Positions 49,166 through 60,680 of a stretch of DNA of 64,000 nucleotides are shown one piece after another. Under the pieces are notes generated by a model. That model saw only the letters and a list, made by a program, of their open reading frames with translations. It made no database searches and was not told where the DNA came from. The DNA is from Perca fluviatilis (Eukaryota; Chordata; Actinopteri; Perciformes; Percidae): positions 31,920,079-31,984,078 of the forward strand of contig NC_053114.1 in assembly GCF_010015445.1 (NCBI RefSeq), written 5' to 3'. Numbering within the stretch: the first letter of the stretch is position 1; each line of letters begins with the position of its first letter. The position numbers were made by a program, and so were the translations under genes.

Positions 49166-49219
49166 AGGCTAACCATAGACTGTAAATATGAATTAATATT
49201 TACAGTCTATGAGTCTAAC
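49166..49219. mobile_element. 38-bp palindromic micro-MITE with 8-bp TSD
   Basis: Element 49174-49211 has perfect 16-bp arms (CATAGACTGTAAATAT and its inverse) around a 6-bp centre. Flanks are AGGCTAAC (49166-49173) and AGTCTAAC (49212-49219), an 8-bp duplication with one substitution. Same terminus as 18130-18164 and 48655. Confidence 0.85.
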
Positions 49220-50118
49220 GTATAGGTTAATGTTCCCACTGCCTTCAGCTGATTGGACAAGGCCTTCTACCAAGTAAAAGCTGCACTCCTCGGCATTCAT
49301 AATTAGTTGGTGTGGAAATAAAACTGACACCATTCTATAAATTACATTTTTTTTGTCTCCAACTTGCTGATAGCCCATTTAGGGGCCACTGATCAATTAA
49401 AATCCTTTTGTAACCTCCCCTGCACCCACACACACAAACACACTCATGCTATTAATGAGCGGACGGCTAATTAAGACTCAAAAAAGCAGGGGAGTCACTT
49501 CTTTTTGATTGATAGCACCCACCATCTTCTTTTCCTGCTATTTTGCATTTTAATGTTCATTAATAAACTTTTATTGTTTTGTTAATTATAATACCACCCT
49601 CCCCCGTTGAGATAATAACTGAACAGAGCGATTTGTTCAGAAAGATTTTCTGCTACATGAAGGAAGACTGGACAAAGAGAGAAAAAGAGAAGAAAAGACA
49701 GGAAACAAAAGAGAAAAAATAAATGGACTGAGAGAAATAGCAGGGGGTGAAGGGTGATGTATTGTATAGTGAGAATTTAAAATGGCCTGCCCTTTTTTCA
49801 TACCAACTAAAACAATACAACAGCGTTTAAGATTAGTGTTTAATTAAGTTTTTAGCAGCATGGCCCTTAAAGCAGCAAGTGTCTGGGATTGGCTGATTGA
49901 AATCTAGACCAACCCTTGAAATATTTTCCCTCTGCTAATAGAGACGCAGTTTTTGCAGCAGCTATGTGTGTGGCACTGAGAAGCATAAAATCACCTAACC
50001 TTTCAAAATCCATCTTGAAACTTTTGCTCAACGTTCTCTCTTATTTAACATAAGTATGTAAACATAAAAATGTGAAGACACAGACTGTTTATATACAGTG
50101 TATGTAACATTTACTGTA

Positions 50119-50122
<4 letters not shown>
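49220..50122. promoter_or_regulatory. No gene; AT-rich, possible CNE at 49395-49640
   Basis: 49395-49640 includes GCTATTAATGAGCGGACGGCTAATTAAGAC and long TTAATTATAAT words. Weakly CNE-like. The rest is purine-rich or AT-rich. Confidence 0.25.
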
Positions 50123-50164
<42 letters not shown>

Positions 50165-50169
50165 TGTGT
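50123..50169 (+). repeat. (TG)n microsatellite
   Basis: TG run with one T insertion. Confidence 0.96.
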
Positions 50170-50407
50170 CTGTCTGCAGATGATTGCTGCAACATCTAAT
50201 TGGTTTGTTCAGTGTTTTCATGCTTAAGTACATCTGCTTGTGTAGGCGTGTATTTACTTGCGTATGAGTGTATGTGTGCGTTTGCTCATTTAAATGTGCG
50301 TGTGTGTGCATGTGTGCTGCGGCCCTAGAGGTGCAGGGCCAGGGACGCGCATGATGGATCGTGGAGGCCAGTTGATAGCGCCATTACTCACTGACACACA
50401 CACACAT

Positions 50408-50418
<11 letters not shown>

Positions 50419-50483
<65 letters not shown>
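50419..50483 (+). repeat. (CA)n microsatellite, about 65 bp
   Basis: CA run after CTCTCTCT. Confidence 0.97.
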
Positions 50484-50696
50484 GTACACACCTGCCTGAC
50501 ACCTGTCCCCCATGGGGATCTGCTTGCCCCTGAGGCCATTGCCCTGGAGACGAGCAAAGCCCAAAATTATTCTGCATGACAGCAAATACACGTAAAGTTT
50601 TGAAAAGGAAAGAACTTCAAAACTTTGTAGGACAAACATGGTCTTTCTCTCTCTTTCTCTTGCTGCCTACCTTTTCATTTTCTCTTGCACTCTTAA
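50484..50696. other. No gene; unique block
   Basis: GC-balanced unique sequence to 50580, then pyrimidine-rich DNA leading into the TATC array. Confidence 0.4.
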
Positions 50697-50722
50697 ATCT
50701 ATCTATCTATCTATCTATCTAT

Positions 50723-50761
<39 letters not shown>

Positions 50762-50785
50762 CTATCTATCTATCTATCTATCTAT
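50697..50785 (+). repeat. (TATC)n microsatellite, about 89 bp
   Basis: Tetranucleotide array with two short interruptions. Confidence 0.97.
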
Positions 50786-51589
50786 TTGTCTGCTATTTCA
50801 CCTCAGGGGCATATGGAGAGTAGGGATTCCTACATGTATAATAACATTAGAAAATTATGTTTATGTAATTTTCATCTCTGCATCACATTCCTTCACAGGA
50901 GATGTGTCTAAAGTATAAAAAAAAAATCATTACCTACCAGCGGGGGAATGTGGAAATTGGCTTTTAAGGAAAAGTTGATAGAGAAGAAGAAACACCAGAA
51001 GCAGTACAATCATTTCTGTAACACTGATAGAGAAATGTGCAAATGTTAAAAATAGTTTTTGTATTTTTGTATATTTCTTTTGCTTTTTAGCTTAAATTGG
51101 GTGAGATGCTTCTCCATTTTTGTCTATATTATCTGCCACCAATGTCTGAAATGTACTGATTATTTTAACAAATAAAAGCCAAAAGTGACCTAATATAATA
51201 AATATGTTTCCCCCCTTATTGAAACATCTAAAAGTGGTAGCTTTACCATCATTTGGTACCAGCTGTCAGCCATAACAGGACGGTCATACATTTTGTAAAG
51301 TAAACATGTGTTTGACTACCAGTGATAATTAATTACCTTGTTATTATTTTACTTTAATTTAGTCTTGATGTGCTGATAGCCTGTCTCACTGGAACCATTC
51401 TGTATTATCTAACACAAAACAAGCAATTCAATCAAAGAATTCTTCTTAGCACAAAACACACGAGAGGTGGAACATTCAAAGGTCATGCCAAGTCAAAGGT
51501 AGGTGTTATGTGTGGAGTCCGTAAGAGGGATCCATAATGACCCTGGTTCAAGGGACTACATTAACCATAACTATTTGTCAGTGTTACCG
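50786..51589. other. No gene; AT-rich
   Basis: Nothing recognised. Confidence 0.5.
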
Positions 51590-51714
51590 TAGTCTCGCAT
51601 TGCCAGACCTTCCTCCACAGTGCTGCGGAGGAGGGTCTGCCAAGTCCCCACAGTATTCTGGGATGGGAGAAAAACATGCTCTGGTTTATTGGCATTTCTT
51701 TAAACCAATCACAA
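51590..51714 (+). mobile_element. Left-end fragment of the 1.3-kb TIR family
   Basis: AGTCTCGCATTGCCAGACC, the GGAGGAGGGTCTG hairpin, and CTGGTTTATTGGCATTTC-TTAAACCAATCACAA match the start of the element at 22803. It breaks off at about 51714. Confidence 0.85.
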
Positions 51715-52251
51715 AGTCATCATATGTTGAGGTAAACCTTTCACTGTGATTGGAGTGTGTTTAGATTTACCAGAACCTGCACTACATGTGTTACATGTGT
51801 GTCTGTGTTTGTGTCTCTGCCGAAAGCCACTTTGTATTTCAAGTTTTGAGCAAAGGAAATACAGTTCTTCTCCTGTGTTGACTGATATTATGGGAAGAAA
51901 GAAAGAATAAATAACATACATGACACAAATTGAGGTGCAGTGGCTAATTGGCATTAAATTGGGCACTTTATTGGCATCGAGCGCAGTGAGAAAACACTCA
52001 TATCTCACTTCATCTTCATTAGTGGGAAAAGTGATGTGATTTGCTTGTGTGTGTACCTCAAAAGGAACAGTAACCAGCAGACATTGATACAAATAATACT
52101 ACTGGGTCATATGTGTGTTTCTTGCAAATTCTGAGGTATCAAATGAAAAAAGTAAATTCAACAGAATGCCTTCGGTAAATACGGAACAACATTGATGCAT
52201 CTGCTGAGTAAAACAACTTGACCTGCCACAGAAATGGTTCAATTTCATTCC
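51715..52251. other. No feature seen
   Basis: Unique sequence between two mobile elements. The 127-codon reverse frame at 51709-52092 has no domain. Confidence 0.5.
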
Positions 52252-52764
52252 TTAAAGTGCTCATATTATGCTCATTTTCAGGTTCATAATTGTATTTAGA
52301 GGTTATATCAGAATAGGTTTACATGGTTTAATTTTCAAAAAACACCATATTTTTGTTGTACTGCACATTGCTGCAGCTCCTCTTTTCACCCTGTGTGTTG
52401 AGCTCTCTGTTTTAGCTACAGAGTGAGGCCTCTCACTTCTGTACCATATTTGTTGGGAGTCGCACATGCACAGTACCTAGGTAAGGACTACTACCCAGTC
52501 AGAAGCAGAGTATGAGGGCGTGCCACGCTAGCAGCTAGGCGAGCATTATAACGTGTTACAAAGTGATGCACGGAAGTAAAGGCTGGACTACAACAGAGCT
52601 GTTTGGAACAGTTTGTGAACAGTGTTTTCTGTTGGAGATGGTAAGGTGCCTTTGGGGTGGACTTTGGCCTTTTTCACTTTGTAAACCTATAACATGCACA
52701 AAAAAGATATATAACACAATAAAGGAAAGGGAAAAAGCCAAAAAGCCTAATATGAGCACTTTAA
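52252..52764. mobile_element. Complete 513-bp TTAA-flanked MITE
   Basis: TTAA at 52252-52255 and 52761-52764. Inverted ends AGTGCTCATATTATG and CCTAATATGAGCACT differ at one base. The interior is well preserved and uninterrupted, and it is the reference copy for the rearranged element at 11846-13393. The 150-codon reverse frame spanning 52556-53008 crosses the boundary and has no domain. Confidence 0.85.
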
Positions 52765-53890
52765 GCCAACACCAGCTCAAAGAAAGAGGCTTTTGCAAAC
52801 ATCTATATATGTCAAACCTGCTGTCACTTGTAAGTGTATGAGGTCCATTGTCGATTGTGTAAATAAATAATATTACTAAATGAATCTCTCTGTTGTTTTT
52901 AGATATACTACTAATCTGCTGTTCATGGCTGTCCACTGAGCATACAGACATTTTCACTGACATGCAGTCAAATGGAGACATCAAAGGATACATTTCAATA
53001 CTTTTCATAATTTATTACAAATGTAAACCAATACATTTACCACAGTTAAGGGTTGAAAGTCAATGAAAATGTCAATAAGGCAGACAACTGGCCAAACAGG
53101 CAGTTGTAAGGATATTGTTAGAACATGGGTCTCCAACAGGCAGACAGTCAGAAATATCTGGACAGACCAACAAACAGAAACAGACAGACAGAAAGGCAGC
53201 TAGCCTGGTATACAGACAGGTAGCTAATGTTATATATAAGGACTCCCAGGGACTTGCTACAGCGCACAGCAGAGCACCTAGGGACACTGCAGCCATATGT
53301 TTAAGCTTTGTCTCGTCCTACAAAACTCAGTCTGCCCTTCACGTGATTTGTCAAAGGGCTGCGCACAGTGACAGGTACAGGGTACAGGAGGACCCGAGAT
53401 ACTAAGACACACAGCAACTAAAGGAGAGAGGTGGACAGAGGGAGAACGACCAGGGGAGGTGGGGGGTTGGAGGGATAAAAAGAAAGAGAGAGGGAGGGTG
53501 ACATGAAATACAGTAGGGCTTCAAGACGCACAGGAAACAGAAGGAGAGGGAAACTGGCCAGAGACTGAGAGTTGAGGTATGTTCGGCAACAAAACGGGTT
53601 CAAAAGTGTGTCTGAAGTAATTTAGGTACAAAGGAAAGGATGTAGGGAGAGAAACCAGAAAAGAATGAGAGACACAATGCAAGCAGGTAAAACCCAGCAG
53701 GGATAGTTTAGAGATGAGACAAGGGGGGGAAGGAGGTATGAGAAGCAGAGTGCCTCCAGGCTTCTCTTCCTCTCCTTCTCCCAACTCCCTTTCTCCCTCC
53801 ACCCACTCTTCTCTTGTCCCGTCTTTCAGTCCCCCTTACCTCCCACCAACCCACACCTCCACCACCCCTCTCTCTTTCTGTCCTTCTGTG
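52765..53890. other. No gene; CAGA-rich and purine-rich patches
   Basis: 53075-53220 has CAGGCAGACA/ACAGACAGAC words; 53420-53740 is GA-rich; 53755-53880 is CT-rich. No exon seen. Confidence 0.5.
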
Positions 53891-54002
53891 CAGGGGGTTG
53901 AGGCGCTGAACAGATTATGGCGTAATTAAGGCGCTAAAGCAGCACATTATCCACCTGGTGGCTTATCCAGGGTGGCTAGCATCGTGGCTAGGCTAATCAG
54001 CC
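53891..54002. promoter_or_regulatory. Candidate conserved non-coding block
   Basis: GAACAGATTATGGCGTAATTAAGGCGC followed by GCAGCACATTATCCACCTGG: complex, with a homeodomain-like core in a GCG context and an E-box (CACCTG). Confidence 0.3.
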
Positions 54003-54003
54003 A

Positions 54004-54004
<1 letters not shown>

Positions 54005-54048
<44 letters not shown>
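54005..54048 (+). repeat. (TG)n microsatellite
   Basis: TG run continuing as CGCGTGCGTGCA. Confidence 0.96.
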
Positions 54049-54052
<4 letters not shown>

Positions 54053-54391
54053 TGCGTGCATACATTGGGCCCATCTCACCTGATTAAGGCCTCTTATAGG
54101 GATGTGTTAAAAGCATTAGGTGAGGACAGAAATGTAATTCGTCATGTTTAAAGGCTGGAAATTGAATCAGGGATTAGGAGGCAGCCAAATGAGACCAAAT
54201 ACACATACTCAGCTAGCTGGAGGGAATTCATATCTCCTTGTGTCTCTTTTTCTTTCTGTCTGCCTCTACATTCTCCGTTGTTCTCCATTCCCCTCTATTT
54301 GTTTGATTCCTCTTGTTCCCTCACGTTCTGCCTCCATTTCCTAGTTAACTCTTAGGTTACGTGCATCTCAAAGTGGGGAGGCACCAAATCT

Positions 54392-54398
<7 letters not shown>
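54049..54398. other. No feature seen
   Basis: Unique sequence, pyrimidine-rich after 54235. Confidence 0.5.
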
Positions 54399-54449
<51 letters not shown>

Positions 54450-54475
54450 CTCTCTTTCTCTCTCGCTCTCTCTCC
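54399..54475 (+). repeat. Compound (TC)n(TATC)n microsatellite
   Basis: TC run, then TATC units, then imperfect TC. Confidence 0.96.
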
Positions 54476-55308
54476 TCTGTCCTCTAAGTGGTTAAATTGA
54501 AAATAATTGTGCAGACAGACCCCACAATGCAATCAAAGTGTGTGACAATGTACTTGGAAAAGAAGCTGGTATTATTGGGTTGGCGAGAGTACTAAGTGTA
54601 TAGTGAAATACCTCAGAGAGTAATTTTATACCTTCAGACTTTATTAAAGCTAATAGGTTTATATATATACCTCCCCGAGGCTGGTCAATTCATTAGTTGT
54701 AACCGTTAGGAACTATTATGCACACAACAAAGTCACAGCGTTGAGAGAGAGAGGAAGAGAGAAAGAGTGTGTGTGGCTGCACGCCTGTATTCATGTGTTC
54801 TTGAGACGTGTCATAAATATCAAGACTGTTGATCAGATTATTTTAAACAATAGTAAAAAAAAAACATAAAATAAAATCTTGTGAATTTTTAAAACCATAG
54901 TAATACTTACAAAGTCATTCTAAATATGACTTAAAGAAAACGAAAAGAAATCCTATCCTGAAATCCTATGTATTTAAACTGCAATCAATTGTTAGTGAAC
55001 CATCAAACAAACACGTTTTTAACATGTGATACACCCCAAATAATACTAATTGTAATACTACTACTACTACTAATAATAATAATAATAATAGTAATAATAA
55101 TAACAATAATATTAATAATAAAAAAGTGATAATAGTGATAATGGAATTCCACAGTATATTGATTGATTAATATTCAACATTTATTGTAGTATTGAAAATA
55201 TATTTAATTTATTTCAATTCATACTAAAGGACGAAGAGTGACGTCCACACGTAAGGATAGCTGTCTATGACTGCCTCATAGTTTTGCTAAAGCGGCGTTG
55301 AGCAAAAA
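54476..55308. repeat. No gene; AT-rich with (TAA)n at 55060-55131
   Basis: ACT and TAATAA trinucleotide array with point changes. Nothing else is recognised. Confidence 0.7.
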
Positions 55309-55447
55309 ATCTAATCAGAAAACTTAAAAGAAAAAAGAAAGCGGACTTGCAACATTGAAGTCTCTTTGTCAAGGGCGTTGTCTTTATTTTCATACACTGC
55401 TGAGTGGGACATGCTGAACAGTAAAATGGTGAGTGCTAAAGAGCCAG

Positions 55448-55452
<5 letters not shown>
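55309..55452 (+). repeat. Dispersed duplication B, copy 2
   Basis: Matches 47783-47920. The flank before ATCTAATCAG differs from copy 1, fixing the left boundary. The right boundary is inside the TG array. Confidence 0.9.

Positions 55453-55540
<88 letters not shown>
55453..55540 (+). repeat. (TG)n microsatellite, about 88 bp
   Basis: Uninterrupted TG run, then a looser GT-rich tail to 55580. Confidence 0.98.
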
Positions 55541-58193
55541 CTGCGAGTCTGTGTGGGTGTGTCTGTGTGTGTGTGTGTATACGCGTCCTTATAAGTGAGA
55601 GACACCTTGAGGGGGTATGAAGGTGATGACGGTCAAGTCAAAGCTTGTTTGAACTATAAACAAGATGAAGGAAATTAAAATTATAACATATTTTTGTTGG
55701 CATGCACACACATTTAGTGCACACGTTATTTAATAGGAAATAAATATGAAATCTAACACGTTTAAAATGAATGACATAAAAACCGTTTTGACCCTTTTAA
55801 TACGCAGCAAAAAAGTCTCATGCTCGAAAAAGAAGGGCCAACTTCAGCACATATACAGTCTGTTATTAAATTTACCATAAAATAATTATTAGAAAATGCT
55901 GTGCATGCAACATTGCTTTTAAAAGATTTTGTTATGTATGTTCTAGGTTTTTCACAAATACGTCACGGCAGTTGGGATTCTGTTCACATACACAGAGGTT
56001 GATGTTTTTAGCAAGCAATTTCCCTGCTGTAGTGTCCTTGAGCAAGAGACTGGACCCTGACAGGTTCCCATGTTGGCCATTACATAGTTAACCTTTCCCT
56101 CTGACCTCCCTGGAGGCAACAAATGAAATAAGTTACTCCACAAGAATGAAAGATTAAAATGCTAAATTCGGATGTTGTTGGTTTAGTGGACACACACAAC
56201 ATCACAGGAATAATAGCAGCAGTGTGTAATATTATCAATATCATATAAAGTATAATGAAAAAAATAAATAACAAAGTCTGAATTGGTTTTCTATAATTAT
56301 TTGAAGAAGAATGGCGATATTGCCCTTGTTGGCACAATATTTAAAATACTTCTAAGAAGAGATGGAAGAGAAAACGTGTTTGTCTTTTACCATCCTGTAC
56401 TCTATGTCTAAAACCTCACCTGCTTCTTCTACCAAACTGGTACAGAACAAAGAATACATCTCAGAAAGATTCAATTAAATAAGTACAGAAAGCATCATTA
56501 CAGAAAGGCTGAGTCATTGTCAAGGGCACCTTTTTTATATTCAGTGCAGGGTAGGACATACGCGATCTTGCATCTGCAGCTATACTATTAAACTATCCCT
56601 TTACTGGCGGCAATAAGGCAGCATATGGTCCAAAAGTGTTCTGCAATTTTTAATCAGTGACTAAATTCTTAAAAGGCAAATTATGTAACATCTTTAATTT
56701 CTGCATATGTATATTTTATTCAAACCAAAAACTGAGGAACTTAAAAAAGCCAGTTTGATGATTCTACCATTTGAATGTCTTTTCTCACGATCTGTGCATG
56801 GATTATAGGTCAGACGTTTATAATCATCATTCACTAAAGACAATGTCAGCTAAAAAATAAAAAATATACAGAAAGATTTGTTTACACTGCACTTGAATAC
56901 TATTTCCAGTGATTCACTTCATTTATTTTATTAGATATGCATATTCACATTAGAAATAAAAATGTGGCTGTGGCAGAAAATCTGTAAGTAAACACTTCTT
57001 CTCTCTATCTCTATTTGAGTTTTAATTTGTGTCTTTTTTTTGCTGCATTTTGGCTATGCATGCATGCAAATTTGCAAAATGCAGGTTGTTGTCAAGATCG
57101 CAGCCCTGTTCATGTTGATTGGTCACATCTGTAACTCTATTTTTAGACTGGAGCTAGTCAGATGAATGTCATTGCTACTAACACAATACCGATTTTACCC
57201 TGAAACATCTTCATTCAAAAGCTGAATAAAAACAAGATGAAATTTGTGTGGCTCAATGGATCACGTAAATAGACAGTTGCAGTCATGATTTTTTGAAATG
57301 TCTATCCACAACGTTTGCATTAATATACAGGAAATAGCTTGTGATATGCCATTTTGATGTGTAATTGCTCTTGACAAATGTAATAATGATTGTCATGAAA
57401 TCAAATGCATTTGTATGTGACTCAACAAGACAAAGAATTAAATCACTATAGTCATCACATTCACTTTCAGTGAGTAACACAGCAATTATTGTGCTGCTTT
57501 CTTTTTTTCTATAATTACAGTGTAATTACAATGTAACTACATGTAACAAAATGTGACACAGCTGCTTGCAACCACCAGGCCAATTACTCACCTGACCTTG
57601 ACTGAATTTACTAATCACAGTTAGACGTGGTGACACCATAAGACAAATACACCACCTGTCCTGTGTTTTCTCCATATTAGTAGTTCCTGTAGAACAATTC
57701 ACAGTCCACAATTTTATATTTAATTACTTCATAATTACTCCATAATTACTGAGAGGAGAAAATAGTGATCAACATAATGGGAATGACATGCTGATATGGC
57801 TTCAATAAAAAGAAGTCATTCTGATTGTAGGAAAATATTAAACACTATCAGACCATGTCGCTGTTTAACACTGAACTGTAATTTTAACACTAAATTCTGC
57901 ATGTGCAATTTTTTATTTTTACCTCTCTACGTGTAGGCCTGTTTTTTTTTCTTCGTAATTTAAGGTTTAAACCATATAGAGCTTGTTCTGTTTACCTGCA
58001 CATACTTAATAGAAGTCTAAGAGTAAAACAATACCTTTTGAAACTAATTGAACCCACAAGAGCTTCCAAGAATTTGGATGAATTTGTGAGTTATGTTATC
58101 AGAAGGAAAATGTCATCCTAGCTCTGCCTGTTGCGATGATCTAGTGTGCTCTTTTTTGTTTATAACTTCACTTTATGCGTGGTTGTTCTGTAG
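55541..58193. other. No gene; 2.6 kb AT-rich
   Basis: The longest stretch with neither arrays nor recognised elements. Strongly AT-rich, with homeodomain-like cores scattered as expected from composition. No exon called. Confidence 0.45.
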
Positions 58194-58280
58194 CTATTCT
58201 TGTGCTGAATGTGCTGGATGACTCTGTCTGCCAGCTCAAAGACAAAGAAGGACGGTCATTAGACTATTCTGTAACATCAG
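58194..58280 (+). other. Candidate 87-bp symmetric exon, unidentified
   Basis: Preceded by a T-rich tract and GGTTGTTCTGTAG, followed by CATCAG|GTACTG. Length is 87 bp, phase 1-1, and only one frame is open (ILVLNVLDDSVCQLKDKEG then RSLDYSVTS). The peptide looks protein-like but I do not recognise it. The donor is non-ideal. A short open segment is expected by chance, so this is tentative. Confidence 0.25.
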
Positions 58281-58289
58281 GTACTGTAC

Positions 58290-58293
<4 letters not shown>

Positions 58294-58335
<42 letters not shown>
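58294..58335 (+). repeat. (CT)n microsatellite
   Basis: CT run, then imperfect TC-rich DNA to 58370. Confidence 0.96.
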
Positions 58336-58339
<4 letters not shown>

Positions 58340-58370
58340 CTCTTTCTCTCTTTCTGTCTCTCTCTCTAAC

Positions 58371-58951
58371 ACACACACTTTCCTTCTTGCTCTATTTTTC
58401 TATTTCTCCCTCTCGCTCTCACACACACAGACACACACTTTAATTCTGCGCTACGGCCCACATTCCATCAAAGTCCAGTGTCATTTCCTGGTATAGAGCG
58501 CCATCTATAGGTCCTATGAGGACCACTTCAGCTGCAACGCAAATCTCTAACTACCATTTTCTGGTTTTGAAAAAGACAAACATTTTTAGACTCAGCAATG
58601 CGCTTAAGGGGAGGTACACATTGAATAATGACTGTGATGTTTGATTAGTTTCAACACACATGCACTCAATGTAAATAAATAGAGTTTAACACAAAAAAGG
58701 AAAGGCAATCTTCTCTAAAAAAGTATACTCAGTGTAAAACTGTTTTGCAATGAGTGGTAAGAAAGTTCTGGAAGAATAAAACTGAAATATGTTTAACAAG
58801 AAAATTATGATATGAAGTCACTGACTTTGATGTGTTGCTGTTACATTCAAGTGTCTTTACAGGAATACACCAGCTGGGAAACTCTCCCTGGGTTACATGC
58901 CTTAAATATATATTTATATTATAGGCTACTGTTGGCAGGTATAATTGGAAT
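58371..58951. other. No feature seen
   Basis: AT-rich unique sequence. Confidence 0.5.
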
Positions 58952-58995
58952 GAGGGCAAGTCAGGTCTATTTTCAAATAGACCTGACTTGCCCTC
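58952..58995. repeat. 44-bp hairpin, perfect 21-bp stem, 2-nt loop
   Basis: GAGGGCAAGTCAGGTCTATT plus one T is followed by TC and then the exact reverse complement. No flanking direct repeat is seen. It would extrude as a cruciform or form a strong RNA hairpin. Confidence 0.95.
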
Positions 58996-59212
58996 TTTTA
59001 GATAAAAGTTTCAAAAAGAAATATCCTTTCATTTTGTGCTTGTGTGTTGCTGTGTCTGTGTGTATTGCACACGGAGGCTACACATATGTGGCTGAGTGAA
59101 GGCAGCCATTGGCCTAAGTGCAACTGCTTTAGCTTTTGTCTCCTATTTTGCGAACTCCTACAATAGCCTGTTATATTTGTTAAAGTGATGAATGAGTTTG
59201 CCCATTCCATTC

Positions 59213-59219
<7 letters not shown>
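58996..59219. other. No feature seen
   Basis: Unique sequence up to a TG array. Confidence 0.5.

Positions 59220-59309
<90 letters not shown>
59220..59309 (+). repeat. (TG)n microsatellite, about 90 bp
   Basis: Uninterrupted TG run. Confidence 0.98.
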
Positions 59310-59311
<2 letters not shown>

Positions 59312-59654
59312 TGAGTTCCAACCCTCTCAAAGTCATTGTTTCCCTAGAGGGCAGTGTGCTGGTCAAAGCTTTCTGCTGCCAAGCTCACCTCCCACCACTG
59401 ACCAGAGAGAGAGGGGTGGGGGGAGGAGGAGGAGAGGAGAAGCAGGGACTCACTCACTTATACCTGTAATGTAGGTAAATTAAAATAAGCTGATATTTCA
59501 CTGTTTTTACTGTTACTCTTAATTATGTTTGATTTGTATATAATTGTAAAATTTAGGGTGGGGTAAAAAAGTACATGGAACTCTTGCGTTAACAGTTTGG
59601 CCCCTTCCGTAAACTGATTCTGAAGTTTGGCAACATTACTAATGTTAAAGGATT
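59310..59654. other. No feature seen
   Basis: Unique sequence with a G/A-rich patch at 59405-59445. Confidence 0.5.
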
Positions 59655-59856
59655 AAAGAGAAGAGATCGGGGCGGCCTCTAGCTCACCCAGATAAGAGCG
59701 TTCGCCCCGTGTTGGCTGAGTCCTGCAGCGGCGCAGGTTCGAATCTGACCCGCTGTCCTTTCCTGCCTGTCATCCCCCATCTCTCTCCCCCTTTCTGGTC
59801 TATACACTGTCAATAAAGGAAAAAGCCCCAAAAATATAAAAAAAAGAGAAGAGATC
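59655..59856 (+). mobile_element. tRNA-derived SINE with 14-bp TSD
   Basis: AAAGAGAAGAGATC occurs at 59655-59668 and 59843-59856 around a 174-bp body. The body holds a pol III box A-like TAGCTCACCCAG (59680-59691) and a box B GGTTCGAATC (59736-59745), then a pyrimidine-rich part, CAATAAAGG, and an A-rich tail. That order is that of a tRNA-derived SINE inserted by target-primed reverse transcription. The intact 14-bp duplication suggests a fairly recent insertion. I do not assign a named family. Confidence 0.88.
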
Positions 59857-60003
59857 ATGTTAAAGTTGCTAAATATGGTGGAACTTATGAATTTCAGAGA
59901 CAATATCCAAATTGTATTACTTTTATAAGAGAAAAGTACAGCTTGAAATAAGAGGAAACATTCACACCTGAATGGGTCATATGCTCTCTTCCCACACACA
60001 TAC

Positions 60004-60104
<101 letters not shown>

Positions 60105-60245
60105 CCACCCATTATTAAACAGTCTGTCATGGGGGTTGAGTGTGTCGCTTCTCTCCCCCATTCGCTCACAGCCCCTAGAACAATTTCAATTTTAATAGCT
60201 TTTACTATGTATCTGAAGCACTTGAGACACAGAAAGAAAGGGCAA

Positions 60246-60274
60246 CACACACACACACACACACGCACCACATG

Positions 60275-60342
<68 letters not shown>
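60246..60342 (+). repeat. (CA)n microsatellite, about 97 bp
   Basis: CA run broken by GCACCACATGC near 60265-60277. Confidence 0.97.
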
Positions 60343-60346
<4 letters not shown>

Positions 60347-60409
60347 CAAGTGAGAGAACTAGGCCCCTCTTGTTGAAAATAGAGCCATCAAAAATGAAGG
60401 CCAGCCCAG

Positions 60410-60680
60410 CATAGAGACCGACAGACAGACAGATCCCGGGAGCATCTTGTAATTATCCCTGTGGACGAGTTGCCTTTAGCTGGGCTCAGCTACCCACCCC
60501 AACCCCCCTTTCTATCATCCCTCCATCCTGCCGCTAACCCCTCCGCTGCTAATTTCATCCCAGGGATTAGCACCCGCTTGCTTGTCTATCTTGTAATATT
60601 TCTGGGGGGTGAAATGGTGAAATATCGCCTTCTTCTATTTATAATAGGACTTAGTGAGTCGGGCCAGGGCATGCTTCTGC
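60410..60680. promoter_or_regulatory. Candidate conserved non-coding block
   Basis: Complex unique sequence with CATCTTGTAATTATCCCTG, CTAATTTCATCCCAGGGATTAGCAC (a GGGATTA/TAATCCC-type site) and TTTATAATAGGAC. Candidate only. Confidence 0.3.

Noticed and set aside
59680..59745. Functional tRNA gene
   Set aside because: Box A and B are present but there is no cloverleaf, and the body, tail and 14-bp duplication identify a SINE.
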